Source of the DNA: Tuctoria greenei
Taxonomy: Eukaryota; Streptophyta; Magnoliopsida; Poales; Poaceae
Length of the DNA stretch: 64,000 nucleotides
Direction of reading: 5' to 3'
NCBI GenBank assembly: GCA_036927565.1
Contig: JAYESD010000002.1
Span: 224,195,882-224,259,881 of the forward strand
Part shown: in pieces, positions 21,481 to 31,437 of the stretch
How the letters are laid out: the number at the start of each line of letters is the position of its first letter
Numbering within the stretch: position 1 is the first letter of the stretch
The notes under the pieces: model-generated
What the model saw: the letters and a program-made list of their open reading frames with translations, nothing else
What the model was told of the DNA's origin: nothing
The model's database searches: none
Program-made: the position numbers and the translations under genes

Positions 21481-22399
21481 GGTCACCCGCACGAAGCTGA
21501 ACCCAGAAAAGTGCGTCTTCGGGGTTAGCTCCAGAAAGCTTCTTGGTTTCCTGGTAAACCACCGGGGCATAGAGGAAAATCCGGCGAAGATTAAAGCCAT
21601 TGAGGATATGCGGACACCAGCCCGCATCAAGGACTTCCAGAAATTGACTGGATGTCTAGCCGCCCTCAGCCGGTTCATCTCAAGACTGGCAGAACGGGCG
21701 CTACCCTTCTTCAAGCTATTGAGGAAGTCCGGACCATTCCAATGGTCTAAAGAAGCAGAAAAGGCGTTCCAGGAGCTAAAGCAGCTCCTCACCACTCTAC
21801 CAACCTTGGTAGCTCCAAACCCTGGTGAGCCCTTACTGCTTTACATTTTAGCAACCGACGAGGTTGTCAGCATGGTCTTGTTTGTGGAGAGACCAGAACC
21901 ATCCCAAGCTCAGGAATCCAGACCCCTCTGGAATGGTCCAGAGGTTCCTGAAGGTGAGTCTGGGTCCCAGTCCCCAGACTTGGATCTACAGGGAGTTATT
22001 CCAGCAGATCTAGACCCCTCCGGGAGGGTCCGGGTTGCTCCAGTAGAAGCTTCGGGTTCCTCCAGCAAGGACCCGGAGGTCCCGGAAGAAGGTCCGGAGC
22101 CCTCCGGGAGGGTTCGGATCAATGTGGAGGAAGCTTCGGACCCCTCCGGGAGGGTCCGAACAGTCCAGCGCCTAGTGTACTTCATCAGCGAAGTACTACA
22201 TGATGCCAAGACTCGATACCTAGAGGTACACAAGCTTCTCTACGCAGTTCTCATCACCTCCAGGAAGCTTCGTCATTACTTCCAAGCTCAAAAGATCTCA
22301 GTGGTGACCTCTTATCCACTGCGTGCGATCTTGCATAATCCCAACTCTACTGGGAACATTGCAAAGTGGGCAGCGGAATTGGCCGAATTCGATCTTTAA
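21455..22399 (+). CDS. Tat1 RT thumb and RNase H with repeat insertion
   Basis: This open 314-codon frame starts in the RT thumb (LNPEKCVFGVSSRKLLGFLV, RGIEENPAKIKAIEDM) and continues into the gypsy RNase H (FQWSKEAEKAFQELKQLLTT, PLLLYILATDEVVSMVLFVE). The domain is then interrupted by about 95 residues of imperfect repeats with DPSGRVRV cores, before VYFISEVLHDAKTRYLEVHK and QKISVVTSYPLR complete it. The same insertion is in Tat2, so it is a family trait rather than a defect of this copy. It is open only as part of a broken polyprotein. Confidence 0.82.
   Translation: MQVVFDKLRVTRTKLNPEKCVFGVSSRKLLGFLVNHRGIEENPAKIKAIEDMRTPARIKDFQKLTGCLAALSRFISRLAERALPFFKLLRKSGPFQWSKEAEKAFQELKQLLTTLPTLVAPNPGEPLLLYILATDEVVSMVLFVERPEPSQAQESRPLWNGPEVPEGESGSQSPDLDLQGVIPADLDPSGRVRVAPVEASGSSSKDPEVPEEGPEPSGRVRINVEEASDPSGRVRTVQRLVYFISEVLHDAKTRYLEVHKLLYAVLITSRKLRHYFQAQKISVVTSYPLRAILHNPNSTGNIAKWAAELAEFDL
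21980..22165 (+). repeat. 42/84-bp palindrome-bearing repeats inside the RNase H frame of Tat1
   Basis: The string CCCTCCGGGAGGGTCCGG and variants occur at about 22014, 22098 and 22140, spaced 84 and 42 bp, so multiples of 14 codons. The core CCTCCGGGAGG is a palindrome. Spacing in threes keeps the frame open. A related copy lies after integrase near 24430. Confidence 0.8.
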
Positions 22400-22479
22400 T
22401 TCGTCCCAAGACAAGCGATCAAGAGTCAAGCATTGGCAGATTTCGTGGCGGAATGGACTCCCTCTCCATGAAACCCTGG

Positions 22480-23266
22480 GGGCCCTAGTGAGAAGAAGCC
22501 GGAACTCAAGGCTCCAGTCTTCACCGATCCTCACTGGACCCTCTACTTTGATGGCTCCATGCAAAAGCAGGGGGCCGGAGCTGGAGTCCTTCTCCTCGCT
22601 CCAACCGGGGAGAAGGTAAAATACATGGTCCACCTTGACTTCAAGGCGACCAACAACATGGCGGAGTATGAAGCACTCATTTACGGACTAAAGGTGGCAC
22701 TATCATATGGTGTCAAGCAGCTGTTGGTCAAGGGAGATTCGCAGCTCATTATTAAACAGGTGAAGGGTGAATGCTCCTGTAACAATCCTCAACTAGCTGC
22801 TTATCTCCTTGAAGTCCAGAGGCTTCAGAAGGACTTCGAAGTCCTGGATCTCCACCATGTCCATCGTGTCCATAACGCTGAAGCTGACGAACTCTCGACG
22901 AAAGCGTCAACAGGAGCTCCAGCTCCTGACGGAACCTTCGTCCGGAGGTTGTCAAAACCCACAGCTCAGCCTGCCGAACTGAGCAAAGGGGGCGAGACCA
23001 GCATCCCGAAGCTGGCGGTCCCGATGGCCCTGTTACCATGGCAGCCATCAAGGGTCGTAGGTGCTGCCAGAAGCTCCGAGCGACCCAGCACGCAAGACTC
23101 AAATGCTCAAGCTAGCTTCGATGCATGGATCTCGGAGATCCCGAGCTACTTGAAAGACAATATCCTTCCTGGCGATGATGTATCCGCTGACCGGATAGTC
23201 AGATTGGCTAAAAGATACACGCTAGTAGAAGGGATCTCTACCGGCGCGGTGCCAATGGCGTCCTAA
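22480..23266 (+). pseudogene. Tat1 second (archaeal-type) RNase H
   Basis: The frame 22559-23266 reads GAGVLLLAPTGEKVKYMVHL, TNNMAEYEALIYGLKVALSY and LLVKGDSQLIIKQVKGECSC, the conserved blocks of the extra RNase H found only in Tat-lineage gypsy elements and a few relatives. The first acidic residue lies just upstream (YFDGSMQKQ, about 22540). The acidic set D, E (AEYEAL), D (GDSQL) and the late Asp (AEADEL) is visible. It ends with a Pro/Ala-rich linker toward integrase. A stop at 23264 breaks the join to integrase. Confidence 0.88.
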
Positions 23267-24360
23267 TGCGGTGCATCACAAGGGAAGAAGGTTGCGAGCT
23301 CCTCGCAGAAATCCATGGAGGCGAGTGTGGGAACCACGCGTCTTCCCGCACGCTGGTCGCTAAAGCCTTCCGGCATGGCTTCTACTAGCCTACAGCGCTC
23401 CAGGATGCAACTGAGCTGGTGAAGAAATGCGAAGCATGCCAGTTCCATGCAAAGCAAATTCACACATAGGCTCAGCCTTTACAAATGATACCTCCTACAT
23501 GGCCTTTCGCTGTGTGGGGGATGGACATCTTGGTACCTTTCCCAAGAGCCGTCGGAGGTTAGAAGTTCCTGTATGTTGCCATTGACAAGTTCACTAAATG
23601 GCCGGAAGCAACTCCAGTTGTGACAATAAACAAGCAATCAGCTATCAACTTATTGCGGTCCATCGTATGCAGATTTGGAGTCCCGAACAAAATCATAACA
23701 GATAATGGGACCCGATTCACAAACTCTGCTTTCCAAGGATACTGCGAAGACCTCGGCATTCAAGTCAGCTACGCCTTCATAGCTCACCCGTCAAGCAATG
23801 GCCAAGCCGAGAGAGCAAATGCAGAAATCCTAAAAGGACTCAAGATGCGCACATATGAGCGCCTGAAAAAACATGGAGCCAATTGGATCGAATAGCTTCC
23901 GCCCACTCTATGTGCCAATAGGACAACTCCAAATCGGTCAACTGGAGAGACACCCTTCTTCCTGGTTTACGGAGCTGAAGCAGTCCTTCCTCCGGAAATC
24001 ACCTTGGGGTCGCTCCGGGTCCGGACCTCCGACGAAGCCACGAAGGACCAGCTCCAGCGTGAAGACCATGACCTCCTTGAAGATGGAAGGTGTCGAGCAG
24101 CTGTTCGGAATGCCCGATACCACCAAGCTCTTCGGCGCTATCACCAAAGGCATGTTCACAGCCGACAGCTCGAGGAAGGCGATCTGGTGCTACGGATAAT
24201 ACAATCCACAGAAGGGTTAAACAAACTCTCCCCCAGCTGGGAGGGACCCTTCCGAGTGATCAAAGTATCCCGTCCCGGATGCGTTCCCTTGGCAACCAAG
24301 GATGGGACACCTCTCCCAAATCCTTGGAACATTGAGCACCTCCGTAAGTTCTACGCTTAA
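23267..24360 (+). pseudogene. Tat1 integrase, broken
   Basis: The zinc finger is read at about 23310-23450 (GGECGNHASS, then KKCEACQFHAKQIHT) with a stop between. The catalytic core includes WGMDIL near 23517 and the frame 23620-23895, with RFGVPNKIITDNGTRFTNSA and HPSSNGQAERANAEILKGLK, giving the second Asp and the Glu. The C-terminal domain (24004-24360) ends in WEGPFRVIKV and IEHLRKFYA. It would insert the DNA copy. Stops at 23389, 23467, 23560 and 23893 and frame changes show decay. Confidence 0.85.
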
Positions 24361-25685
24361 TATCACGGAGGTGAGTATGTAATTACATGTGATGTATGTT
24401 ATAGAGTCATTGTACAGAGTCGGGTAGCTCCTCCGGGAGGGCAACCGGACCTACTCTGTTAGGTCCGCAACGTCCATGCAACACTTGTCACAGTCTCAGA
24501 ACTAAAAGTGTAGCTATCTACCTTGGGTCAAACGAGAAACGAAACACACTTAGCCTGGTTCCGTACCCTAGGAGTGTACTTGTTTCCCCTGTACCCCGGA
24601 CCTATAATGAAAGACAACATTATGCGAAAATAGACTCCACGTGCATTTACTTTGTACAGGCTCAATATTTTTTTATTTTTCTCTTTCTTGTCTATAACAA
24701 AGTTGTGCAATTCTTAAGAAACTTTAGCTCGACCAGTTCATGTACAATTTGAGTTGCATTGTCTATTCTTCCGGGTCCAAACATTGTTGATGGCCTACTC
24801 GTCTAAATGCCGCCAAGCCAATCTAGGGCCAGAGTGTACTATCGACTTAGCCTGGTCATGCACCATAAGTACACCACTCTACCTACACCCCGGCAGGCCG
24901 AAGTAAGGTGAGTCCAGAAACGATTGGACATGAAGGAAACAAGATGGCGCTCATGATTGTATTTAGAATTGTGTTCGACCTAAAACTTTCTCAGGAATAG
25001 TAAGCCGCAATGAAGTTATAGATAGGAAATGGATTTTACTATTTTTCTTGACTTCAGTGTGCAGGAAAAATAAATATTTCATGATGATGGCGAATTAAGC
25101 CAGAGCTGCCAAAGCTCCGACGTCATCTAGGCGGCTTGTGGTCAATGTTCAAACATTGACATTGAACGTCGCTGGAGCTACTCAGCTCCGGTAAAGCTAG
25201 GGGGCAAGCCGTCAACGTGAAGAAAAGATGGTGGAAAGACTCTATAAACGAGTCTGCTGTCGATACACTACGTGTCGACAGAGGTCACTGCCGGAGCTAC
25301 CAAGCTTCGACACCCCAGAGGGCTAACCGTCGATGCTTTACACGTTGATGGAGACTACTGCCGGAGCTACTAAGCTCCGATGATGGTCAATGTCGGAGCC
25401 ACTAAGCTCCGAAAACATCAAGGGGCCTACACTATCGAAGACTTCGGACCTACATTCTACAAGTTCGAAGCACGCAAGTCTTCAACAACTATTACATCCT
25501 TTTGGTACATGTTCACAATCAAATTGTGTACATCTACCAGGGGGCCAAGTGAGACAAAGGTGGTGTTGAAGACAAAATGAAATTCGAATTCACAAAAATT
25601 TGGATTTCATTCATCTGGAGACAAGAGATTACAAAATTGGAGAATAAGAAGAGAGAATACAAGCGGGAGCTACAGAGAGATGGTC
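24361..25685. other. Spacer between Tat1 integrase and antisense ORF
   Basis: No coding region is supported. It contains another CTCCTCCGGGAGGG palindrome near 24428 and a run of hairpins at 25101-25411. The remainder is AT-rich and featureless. In Tat elements this spacer separates two genes that point toward each other, so it must hold both transcript ends, but I see no polyadenylation signal I would rely on. Confidence 0.55.
25101..25411. repeat. Array of five CGGAGCT...AGCTCCG hairpins
   Basis: Imperfect palindromes of the form CGGAGCTACTAAGCTCCG begin at 25101, 25173, 25292, 25362 and 25394. Arms are 6-7 bp with a 4-bp loop. The same AAGCTCCGG string recurs in the LTR U3 repeats. Confidence 0.75.
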
Positions 25686-28600
25686 CTAGACCCTATGGAA
25701 GAACTGGGCGACCTTCTGGGCCACCTTCGACACGCTGGCTCGGGCGGCTTCACCCTCTCCTTCGATGGGGCCTTCAAGCACTGGGTCTAGAGGGAATCGA
25801 GGGTCCCGGCTGGTGTAGCACGTCAGCACGAACTCAGCGACGTTCTTCGCCAGGGACTGTCCCTCAGTTTCCAACTGGTCTGCGATGACATCGCCCATCT
25901 TGGTGAGCTTGTTGCCTGCTGAACTCAATGCCTCCAACGCCTGGTCCAGCTCCGGCTCCGGATCATCCGGACGCACGGGACTGAAGTCCATTGGCATCAG
26001 TGCGTCGTTGTCCTTGCGCAGGAAGTCCCAGACTTGTTGGGACTCCGCAACCCTTGCGCTACGCATCTCCTCCAAGGATCTTTTGGCCGCCACAAGCTCC
26101 GAGCTCTCCCGAGCAAAACGTTCCACCTCTTTGGCATTCTGCTGAATTCTTTCAGCAACCTGCCTTTCGAGTTTACTGAGCTCTTCCTCCCGGAGGTGGA
26201 TCTCATTCCAGCGGTTGACCAGATCCTTCTCTCGGCCCTGCACTTTCTTCTCCTTGGTGGCGATGGCATTCTCCTGCTTGTAGAGATCTTGCCCTCGCTC
26301 CCAGGCCTTCTTCTCCTCCTCCTCGCAACGCTCTTCCAATTTCTTGGTGCGTTCTTCGAGGCTCTTGTCAGCCAGAGTTGTCTTTTGGACAAGCTCTTCC
26401 TCCCCCTTCACGACGTCGTCCGTAGCTCCAGGAATTTTTGCTCTTCATCTTCGAGCCTTCTCTCCCGCGCTTCAAGAGCCTCCCGGCGCTTGACGAGACT
26501 ATCGTGGATGGCGGCGAGCCTTTCCTGGCGATCATCCGCTGCGCTATTTGCAGCCTTGGCCTGCTCATAGATGGCCCGGGACTGGTTGTCAAGGGATCGT
26601 GTCATGCTTTCCCTATCATCCAACAGCTTACCCCAGTACTCCAGGCGGACCTTCTCCCTCTGCACCCACTCCTTGTCGTCAGCCAGCCTCGACTGCGCCA
26701 TCTTGGTCTCGAAATGGAGTCGGTTGTGCCACCTCCTAAGGGTTTGGCACTCCTCCTCGAGGGCCTTGCTGTCGTGGTAGAAAGCCAGTTGGACCTGGCG
26801 AAGACTGGAGCAGGCGTTGTCAATAGACAACGATAGGGGGATCGGGTCCAGACCTGTCGGGGTCCTCTCTGCTAGCTCCAGCAGATCTTTAGTGACAAAA
26901 ATTGGGTCCCACTCTACAAGAGCGGTCCCCTGAGCTTCCACGGCACTAGGGCCGTCCTCCGGGATAGCCTCGGTCGCCGCTGAGGAAGTACTTGCAGCAG
27001 AAGTTCCAACCTCCGGAACTGACTTCGAAGGTCTCGCCGCCAGGTCATCAACAACTGGCCCCTCAAGCGGGGGGCCAGTAGCTTCATCTTGGCACCTTGG
27101 CCCAGCAGCAGGCACCTCCAGTATCACCACTTTCAGAGCAGGTGATGAAGGTTCGAACGGAGTAGAAGCCACTTCTGGCTCCGGCGCAGGCGCCTCCTCC
27201 GCCGATGACTCAGGTGCTGGCGCTTCGACCATCATGGGCTCAGGCGCTGGCGCTTCGACCACCATAGGCTCAGGCGCTGTTACCTCCACAGCAATTGGCT
27301 CGGACGCCAGAACCTCTTCAATGACCAGATTTACAGCCGAAACTTCTATAGCAACCGGCTCTACCGCCTGAGCTTCCTCAACAACCGTCTCAAGTGTCGG
27401 AGCTTCATCAACAACCGGATCCACTGCTGGGACCTTATCAACCACCGGCTCGGCTGTCGGGGCTTCAACAACATCTGGCTCTAGGGCCAAAATCGCAGCT
27501 ACCTCTAGCTTTGCGGCCGGAGCGTCCAACATCTCAGCATCCAAGCCCAAGGCTTCAATCTCCGGGGCTGGTGCCGCTTGTACATCTTCATTCCCGTGGT
27601 CCGACGCTACCACTGGAGCTTCTGGGGATGAGTCGAGGTCCAAGACCACGACAGCCAGTGTCGGGGCTGCTGCAGCCTCAGCCACCTCTTGGGGTGGCGC
27701 TGAAATCAGAGCCAGAGCTTCAGCCTGCACAGCCTCAACCGCTGCTGCAGGGACCGGAGCTTCAACCCTTTTCTTAGGCATGCTGTGGATGAAGGACGAA
27801 GAAACTCAAAATGCAGTTATAACAATAAAACAACTAACCAAGGTAAAAAATCAAAAATTACCTCGGAAGGCTTCCGCATCAGTTAGCACGGAACCTCTTC
27901 TCAGGACGCTCCAGACTGGCCCCAGCCGCCACTGGCGTGGTAGTCTCGGAGGGTCCCCCAGAGCTTGCTGCTGCTATCGGCATTGCCCTGGTCGAGGCCC
28001 CCCTCGATCAGGAAGGACCTCAGGACCCAGAGCCCTCAGCTGGCCCTAGTACTGGAGTCACATGGCTGGAGCTAGCACCCCGAGAAGATGCCGCAGCTGG
28101 AGTAGATTCCACCGTTGTAGACCTCCCCCTCCGGGGAGAAGGAGCCGCCGCAGAAGAAGCAGGTCTAACGGACCTTCTGTCGGCATGCTTCCTCTTACGG
28201 CTCGAGGGCTCGGCCAACTCCTTGACCTTGCCTACGACTTCGGTTCTTGGCTTTGGGGCAGGAACGGAGCCGCCTTCAGGAGCTTCAGAGATCGCCACCC
28301 CGGTGGTCGAACGCCTCTCAACAACACCAAGGTCGTCAAGCACCGGCATCGTCCACTGGAGCACCCTGCTGAACTCTGCCTCCATGTTCAGAGGGAGGAA
28401 AGCTGCCGGTGGAGCCAAGTTGTCACCCTCGACGTCGATGTCGTGCTGGAACTTCTTGAGGTGGAACTCCAAAGTTGCGCCCTCCATGTTGGACTTCAAA
28501 CCGGTCTCGATCCGGTCGTCATCGTTCATACTATTGAGGGCCCAAGCAAGCTTCTCCCTCCTCTTCAGCGGATCCCACCTGTTGGTCAGGAAGTTGCAAA

Positions 28601-29236
28601 ACACCTCCAGAGGAGTCACCCCTCCTTCCACGCACAGGCGGATCCTGGTCATAGAAGGGTTGAAGGCGTCTGACAACACCGGAGCTTCACTCCAAACTGC
28701 AGTGTCGATGTTGGGGAGGCCTTCCGGGAGCTCCACCTTCTCGTGTTCCTCCACCATAATGACAATCCAATCCTTCTTCCAGTCGTCCACTTCCCAGAAG
28801 GGAACGACCGCAATTACTTGTACGAGCACTTCTTGCGCTTCATAAAATAGTAGAAGCCAAGGTACTCGTCACTCATGCCCGTAGTTTAGACAGTGAAGAA
28901 GGTGCGGAAGAGCTCAATGCAGGGGGGAATGCCCACCCACATCTCGCAGAAGTGGACAAAGATTGACACCAGGAGGATGGAGTGGGGGCCAAGGTGATAC
29001 AGCTGCAGACCATAGAAGTCTAGCAGCATCAAGAAGAAAGAGGAGAAAGGTGGGATCAGCCCCACCATGGCCTACGCGGAGAAGTACACCATGTCGCCGG
29101 CATGTTCCTTCTCAAATGGAAGCTTGCCGGTGCGGACCAAGTGGTTGAAGAAGTCAGGGGACCATCCCATGAGGGCCCGAACCTTCTTCAAATCATCATC
29201 GGTCTTCAGTCAGCTCTGGCGGAGACCCAACTCCAT
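25686..29236 (-). pseudogene. Tat1 antisense ORF (Transposase_28-like N-terminus, coiled-coil C-terminus)
   Basis: Read on the minus strand from ATG 29236, the protein begins MELGLRQS, has stops soon after, and then shows FYGLQLYHLGPHSILLVSIF and FCEMWVGIPPCIELFRTFFT. That is the plant family called Putative gypsy-type transposon (Transposase_28). The middle (28829-28020) is a 269-codon frame ending in a basic, Ser-rich tail. A likely 80-nt intron (GTAATTTTT at about 27862 to a CACAG acceptor at about 27783) joins it to a 457-codon frame (27781-26408) with Glu/Pro/Val repeats and a coiled coil. A one-base shift at 26411 leads into 241 more codons of coiled coil. Antisense ORFs at this place are known in Tat elements; their role is unknown. 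Confidence 0.8.
27170..27480 (-). repeat. In-frame minisatellite in the antisense ORF
   Basis: The translated minus strand repeats a unit like EPMVVEAPAP (10-12 residues, 30-36 bp) about eight times with drift. Codon-sized drift keeps the frame open, giving an acidic, proline-rich flexible segment before the coiled coil. Confidence 0.75.
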
Positions 29237-29772
29237 CGCGGCACAGCAAGGCAAGAGAGGAAAAGCAAATGAGAGTTTGGAAGGTTTGAGCGCAATTTCA
29301 AATGAAAGGTGTAAAGAACCCCAAACGGTGTGTGCTTTCCTTCTTAAGTAAGCCCCCGCAACGCTTGGATGGAAACCGCGGAGGAGACGACGATACCAGT
29401 CAAAAACTTCACTCTGCCCATGACAAGGGGGCCTGGGGCCACCCCGACGATCAAGTCGAGGTTCTTACCCCAGGTGAACGGTTGTCATCATGAAAGGCGG
29501 GAAACCCGAAGGAGGCGGCCTGATAGGGCGTGCGGAACCGATACGATTTTTGTATCGGGAACCGGCGACCTTCAATTGTGTGAGATCCGCACGCTGAGAT
29601 CTCACCTACCGCCTCCAGGATATGCCACGCGCGGAGGTTTAACTACGAACTATCGCCAACGGCACGTCCGAAGACCCTTGAAGACACGGCTCAAAAACCG
29701 GAGAATGGACCCACCTCCAGCGGAATGACTTCATCCAAAAGGTATCCCCCGGAGGTGGGCCTAGGGGGCCAC
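29237..29772. other. Upstream region of the antisense ORF and 3' end of Tat1
   Basis: No gene is seen. On the minus strand this is where the antisense gene promoter should lie. On the plus strand it ends with GGAGGTGGGCCTAGGGGGCC, the probable purine tract before the 3' LTR. Confidence 0.55.
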
Positions 29773-30665
29773 TGTCGGTACCCTACGTACCGGATGACCC
29801 TTGAGATTGCAAAGATCACAAGGAAACTCCATCTACCAGATTTGAAGACCTCCAAAGGCCTCACATGTCAGGTGTAACTGGACCTGCTTCCCCGACATGG
29901 TTAGTCCTAGGGCCGCCGCGTGTATCATAAGACTGGAGCTATTGCCCACACATGGGAAAGCTCCAGACTAGATACCAGTATGGCATCCCCGGACCTAACC
30001 CCAGACAGAGGGAAGCTCCAGTACTGACACGTGTCCAACAGCAGCGGACCTACCCGTCCACGACGGTAAGCTCCAGAGCTGCCACGTGGCTGAACTGCCG
30101 GACCTTCAAGTTCAACAATCAGGCTGGTGGACCCCCAACAGCTCCGGACCTTCAAGGAGTAATCAAAGACTTCAAGACCCGATTAGGTGTCATTAATGCC
30201 ATATTAATGACACACGATCGGATGGCCCTTAATACTGGTAACAGCACTGTTAAGGCCCGTTACCAGGCTATTAAGGGTAATTAACCTCATTAATTGTGTA
30301 TCAAGCATGTGTAACCGCCGGGGCCACATGTCGGGCCAGGCTAACGGTGTAACGACCAGTCCTTGTGCTATAAAAGGACTGGTCGACGATACACAAGGGA
30401 CCTATCTAGACGGTTCGAGACCACTACTGAACTCCCTGAGCTAGACGAGCTTCTTCTTCTGGAGCTTCTTCTAGACTCACACGCTTAATACAACACCAAC
30501 ACACCCCATGGAGTAGGGTATTATGATCAGGCGGCCCGAACCACGTAAATCTCTGTGTCCACTTGTTCTTCACCTTCTTGAATCTCTGCGCGCCCATTAC
30601 CGAACTACAACTCCTCGATCTACCAAAGGTAGTGTCGAGAGATCTGCCGGATCCAAACCCCGACA
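29773..30665 (+). repeat. 3' LTR of Tat1
   Basis: It begins TGTCGGTACCC, ends ACCCCGACA and is the same length as the 5' LTR (893 bp). The G-boxes correspond to those of the 5' LTR except that the first has decayed (GCCGCGTG). It is followed by AATGT, the second copy of the target duplication. Confidence 0.93.
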
Positions 30666-31437
30666 AATGTGATTCATATTATGTAGTTGCTAACTCATGA
30701 ATGTGATTCATATTCATTATACTATATGATTTGAATGTGATTAAAAGTTCATATCATGCATGTGAGTGCTTCTTTTTAGCATTTGCAATATGATTATGTG
30801 TTTGTAATATAGTAAATGTTTTTATAATTATGGAAGCTTTAGAGGATTGTAGTGAAAGATGATTCTAGTTGTGAAGTATGCGTTTAGATGAGCACAGATG
30901 CGTACTGCGATAATGAGGATGACTAATTAACCACGTCTGAACGGTGGATCCGGACTTAGAACTTTCAACTCTAACCAACTTTCTTCCCCTGTCTTGTTCT
31001 TTCCTCTCTCGTAAATTATTGAAAAATGAAAATGAGGAACGTAACCTATAGAATTTGATTACCCGTTTCAAATCGGCACGTATCACATGCCATTGGCATG
31101 TGAGACGTGAAGGTTCGGAATTGTCCCTTTTTGGATAGCCTGGGAGTGGATTGGGGGGGGGGGGTGGCTTGTGATGAGACGCGAGTCTGGATCTGGACGA
31201 GGTTTTGACGCCATAACCCTGATGGTCTCTGCTGCACTATTTTCGGGCGTGCAATGGAGAACAGCGGAGTTATGCTGCCAAAATTTTGTCTGGATCCAGA
31301 CCACGCGTGTCGTCATAAGCATGCCCTACTTGACCACTCTTGGGTGGGTTTAGGACCTATCTGCCCCACGCGTGTCTGTGACCACTGGCAGATTAGCACC
31401 TTGCTTCCCTCAACCAACTCCTATAAAATGGTGGGGT
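30666..31437. other. Remnant of CACTA1 interior and unassigned DNA
   Basis: The first about 210 bases continue the AT-rich intron-like sequence that Tat1 interrupted, with the motif AATGTGATTCAT occurring twice near the break. Beyond about 30880 nothing is recognised. There is a G run at 31155-31164, a perfect palindrome GTCTGGATCCAGAC near 31288, and a 9-bp inverted repeat at 31083-31103. The expected CACTA right terminus (GTTTCCTGTAGTG) is not present before LTR B resumes at 31438, so the right end of the transposon is lost or highly decayed. Confidence 0.5.

Larger units (their letters stand above)
17427..30665 (+). mobile_element. Tat1: complete Tat-lineage Ty3/gypsy retrotransposon (RIRE2/Grande-like)
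   Basis: It has two 893-bp LTRs (17427-18319 and 29773-30665) starting TGTC and ending CCCCGACA, flanked by a perfect AATGT duplication (17422-17426 and 30666-30670). Inside lie gag, protease, RT, RNase H, a second archaeal-type RNase H, integrase, a 1.3-kb spacer and a long antisense ORF. The second RNase H and the antisense ORF are hallmarks of the Tat lineage. Nearly every domain carries stops, so the copy is inactive though structurally complete. By eye the two LTRs differ at roughly 40-45 of 893 sites, an approximate count. Confidence 0.93.

Noticed and set aside
26034..27777. Plus-strand frames of 60-178 codons opposite the Tat1 antisense ORF
   Set aside because: They are shadows of the antisense frame; composition follows the minus-strand codons and no motif is present.
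30848..30860. TGTAGTG string considered as the CACTA1 right end
   Set aside because: The bases before it do not match the reverse complement of CACTACAGGAAAC, and LTR B does not resume after it.
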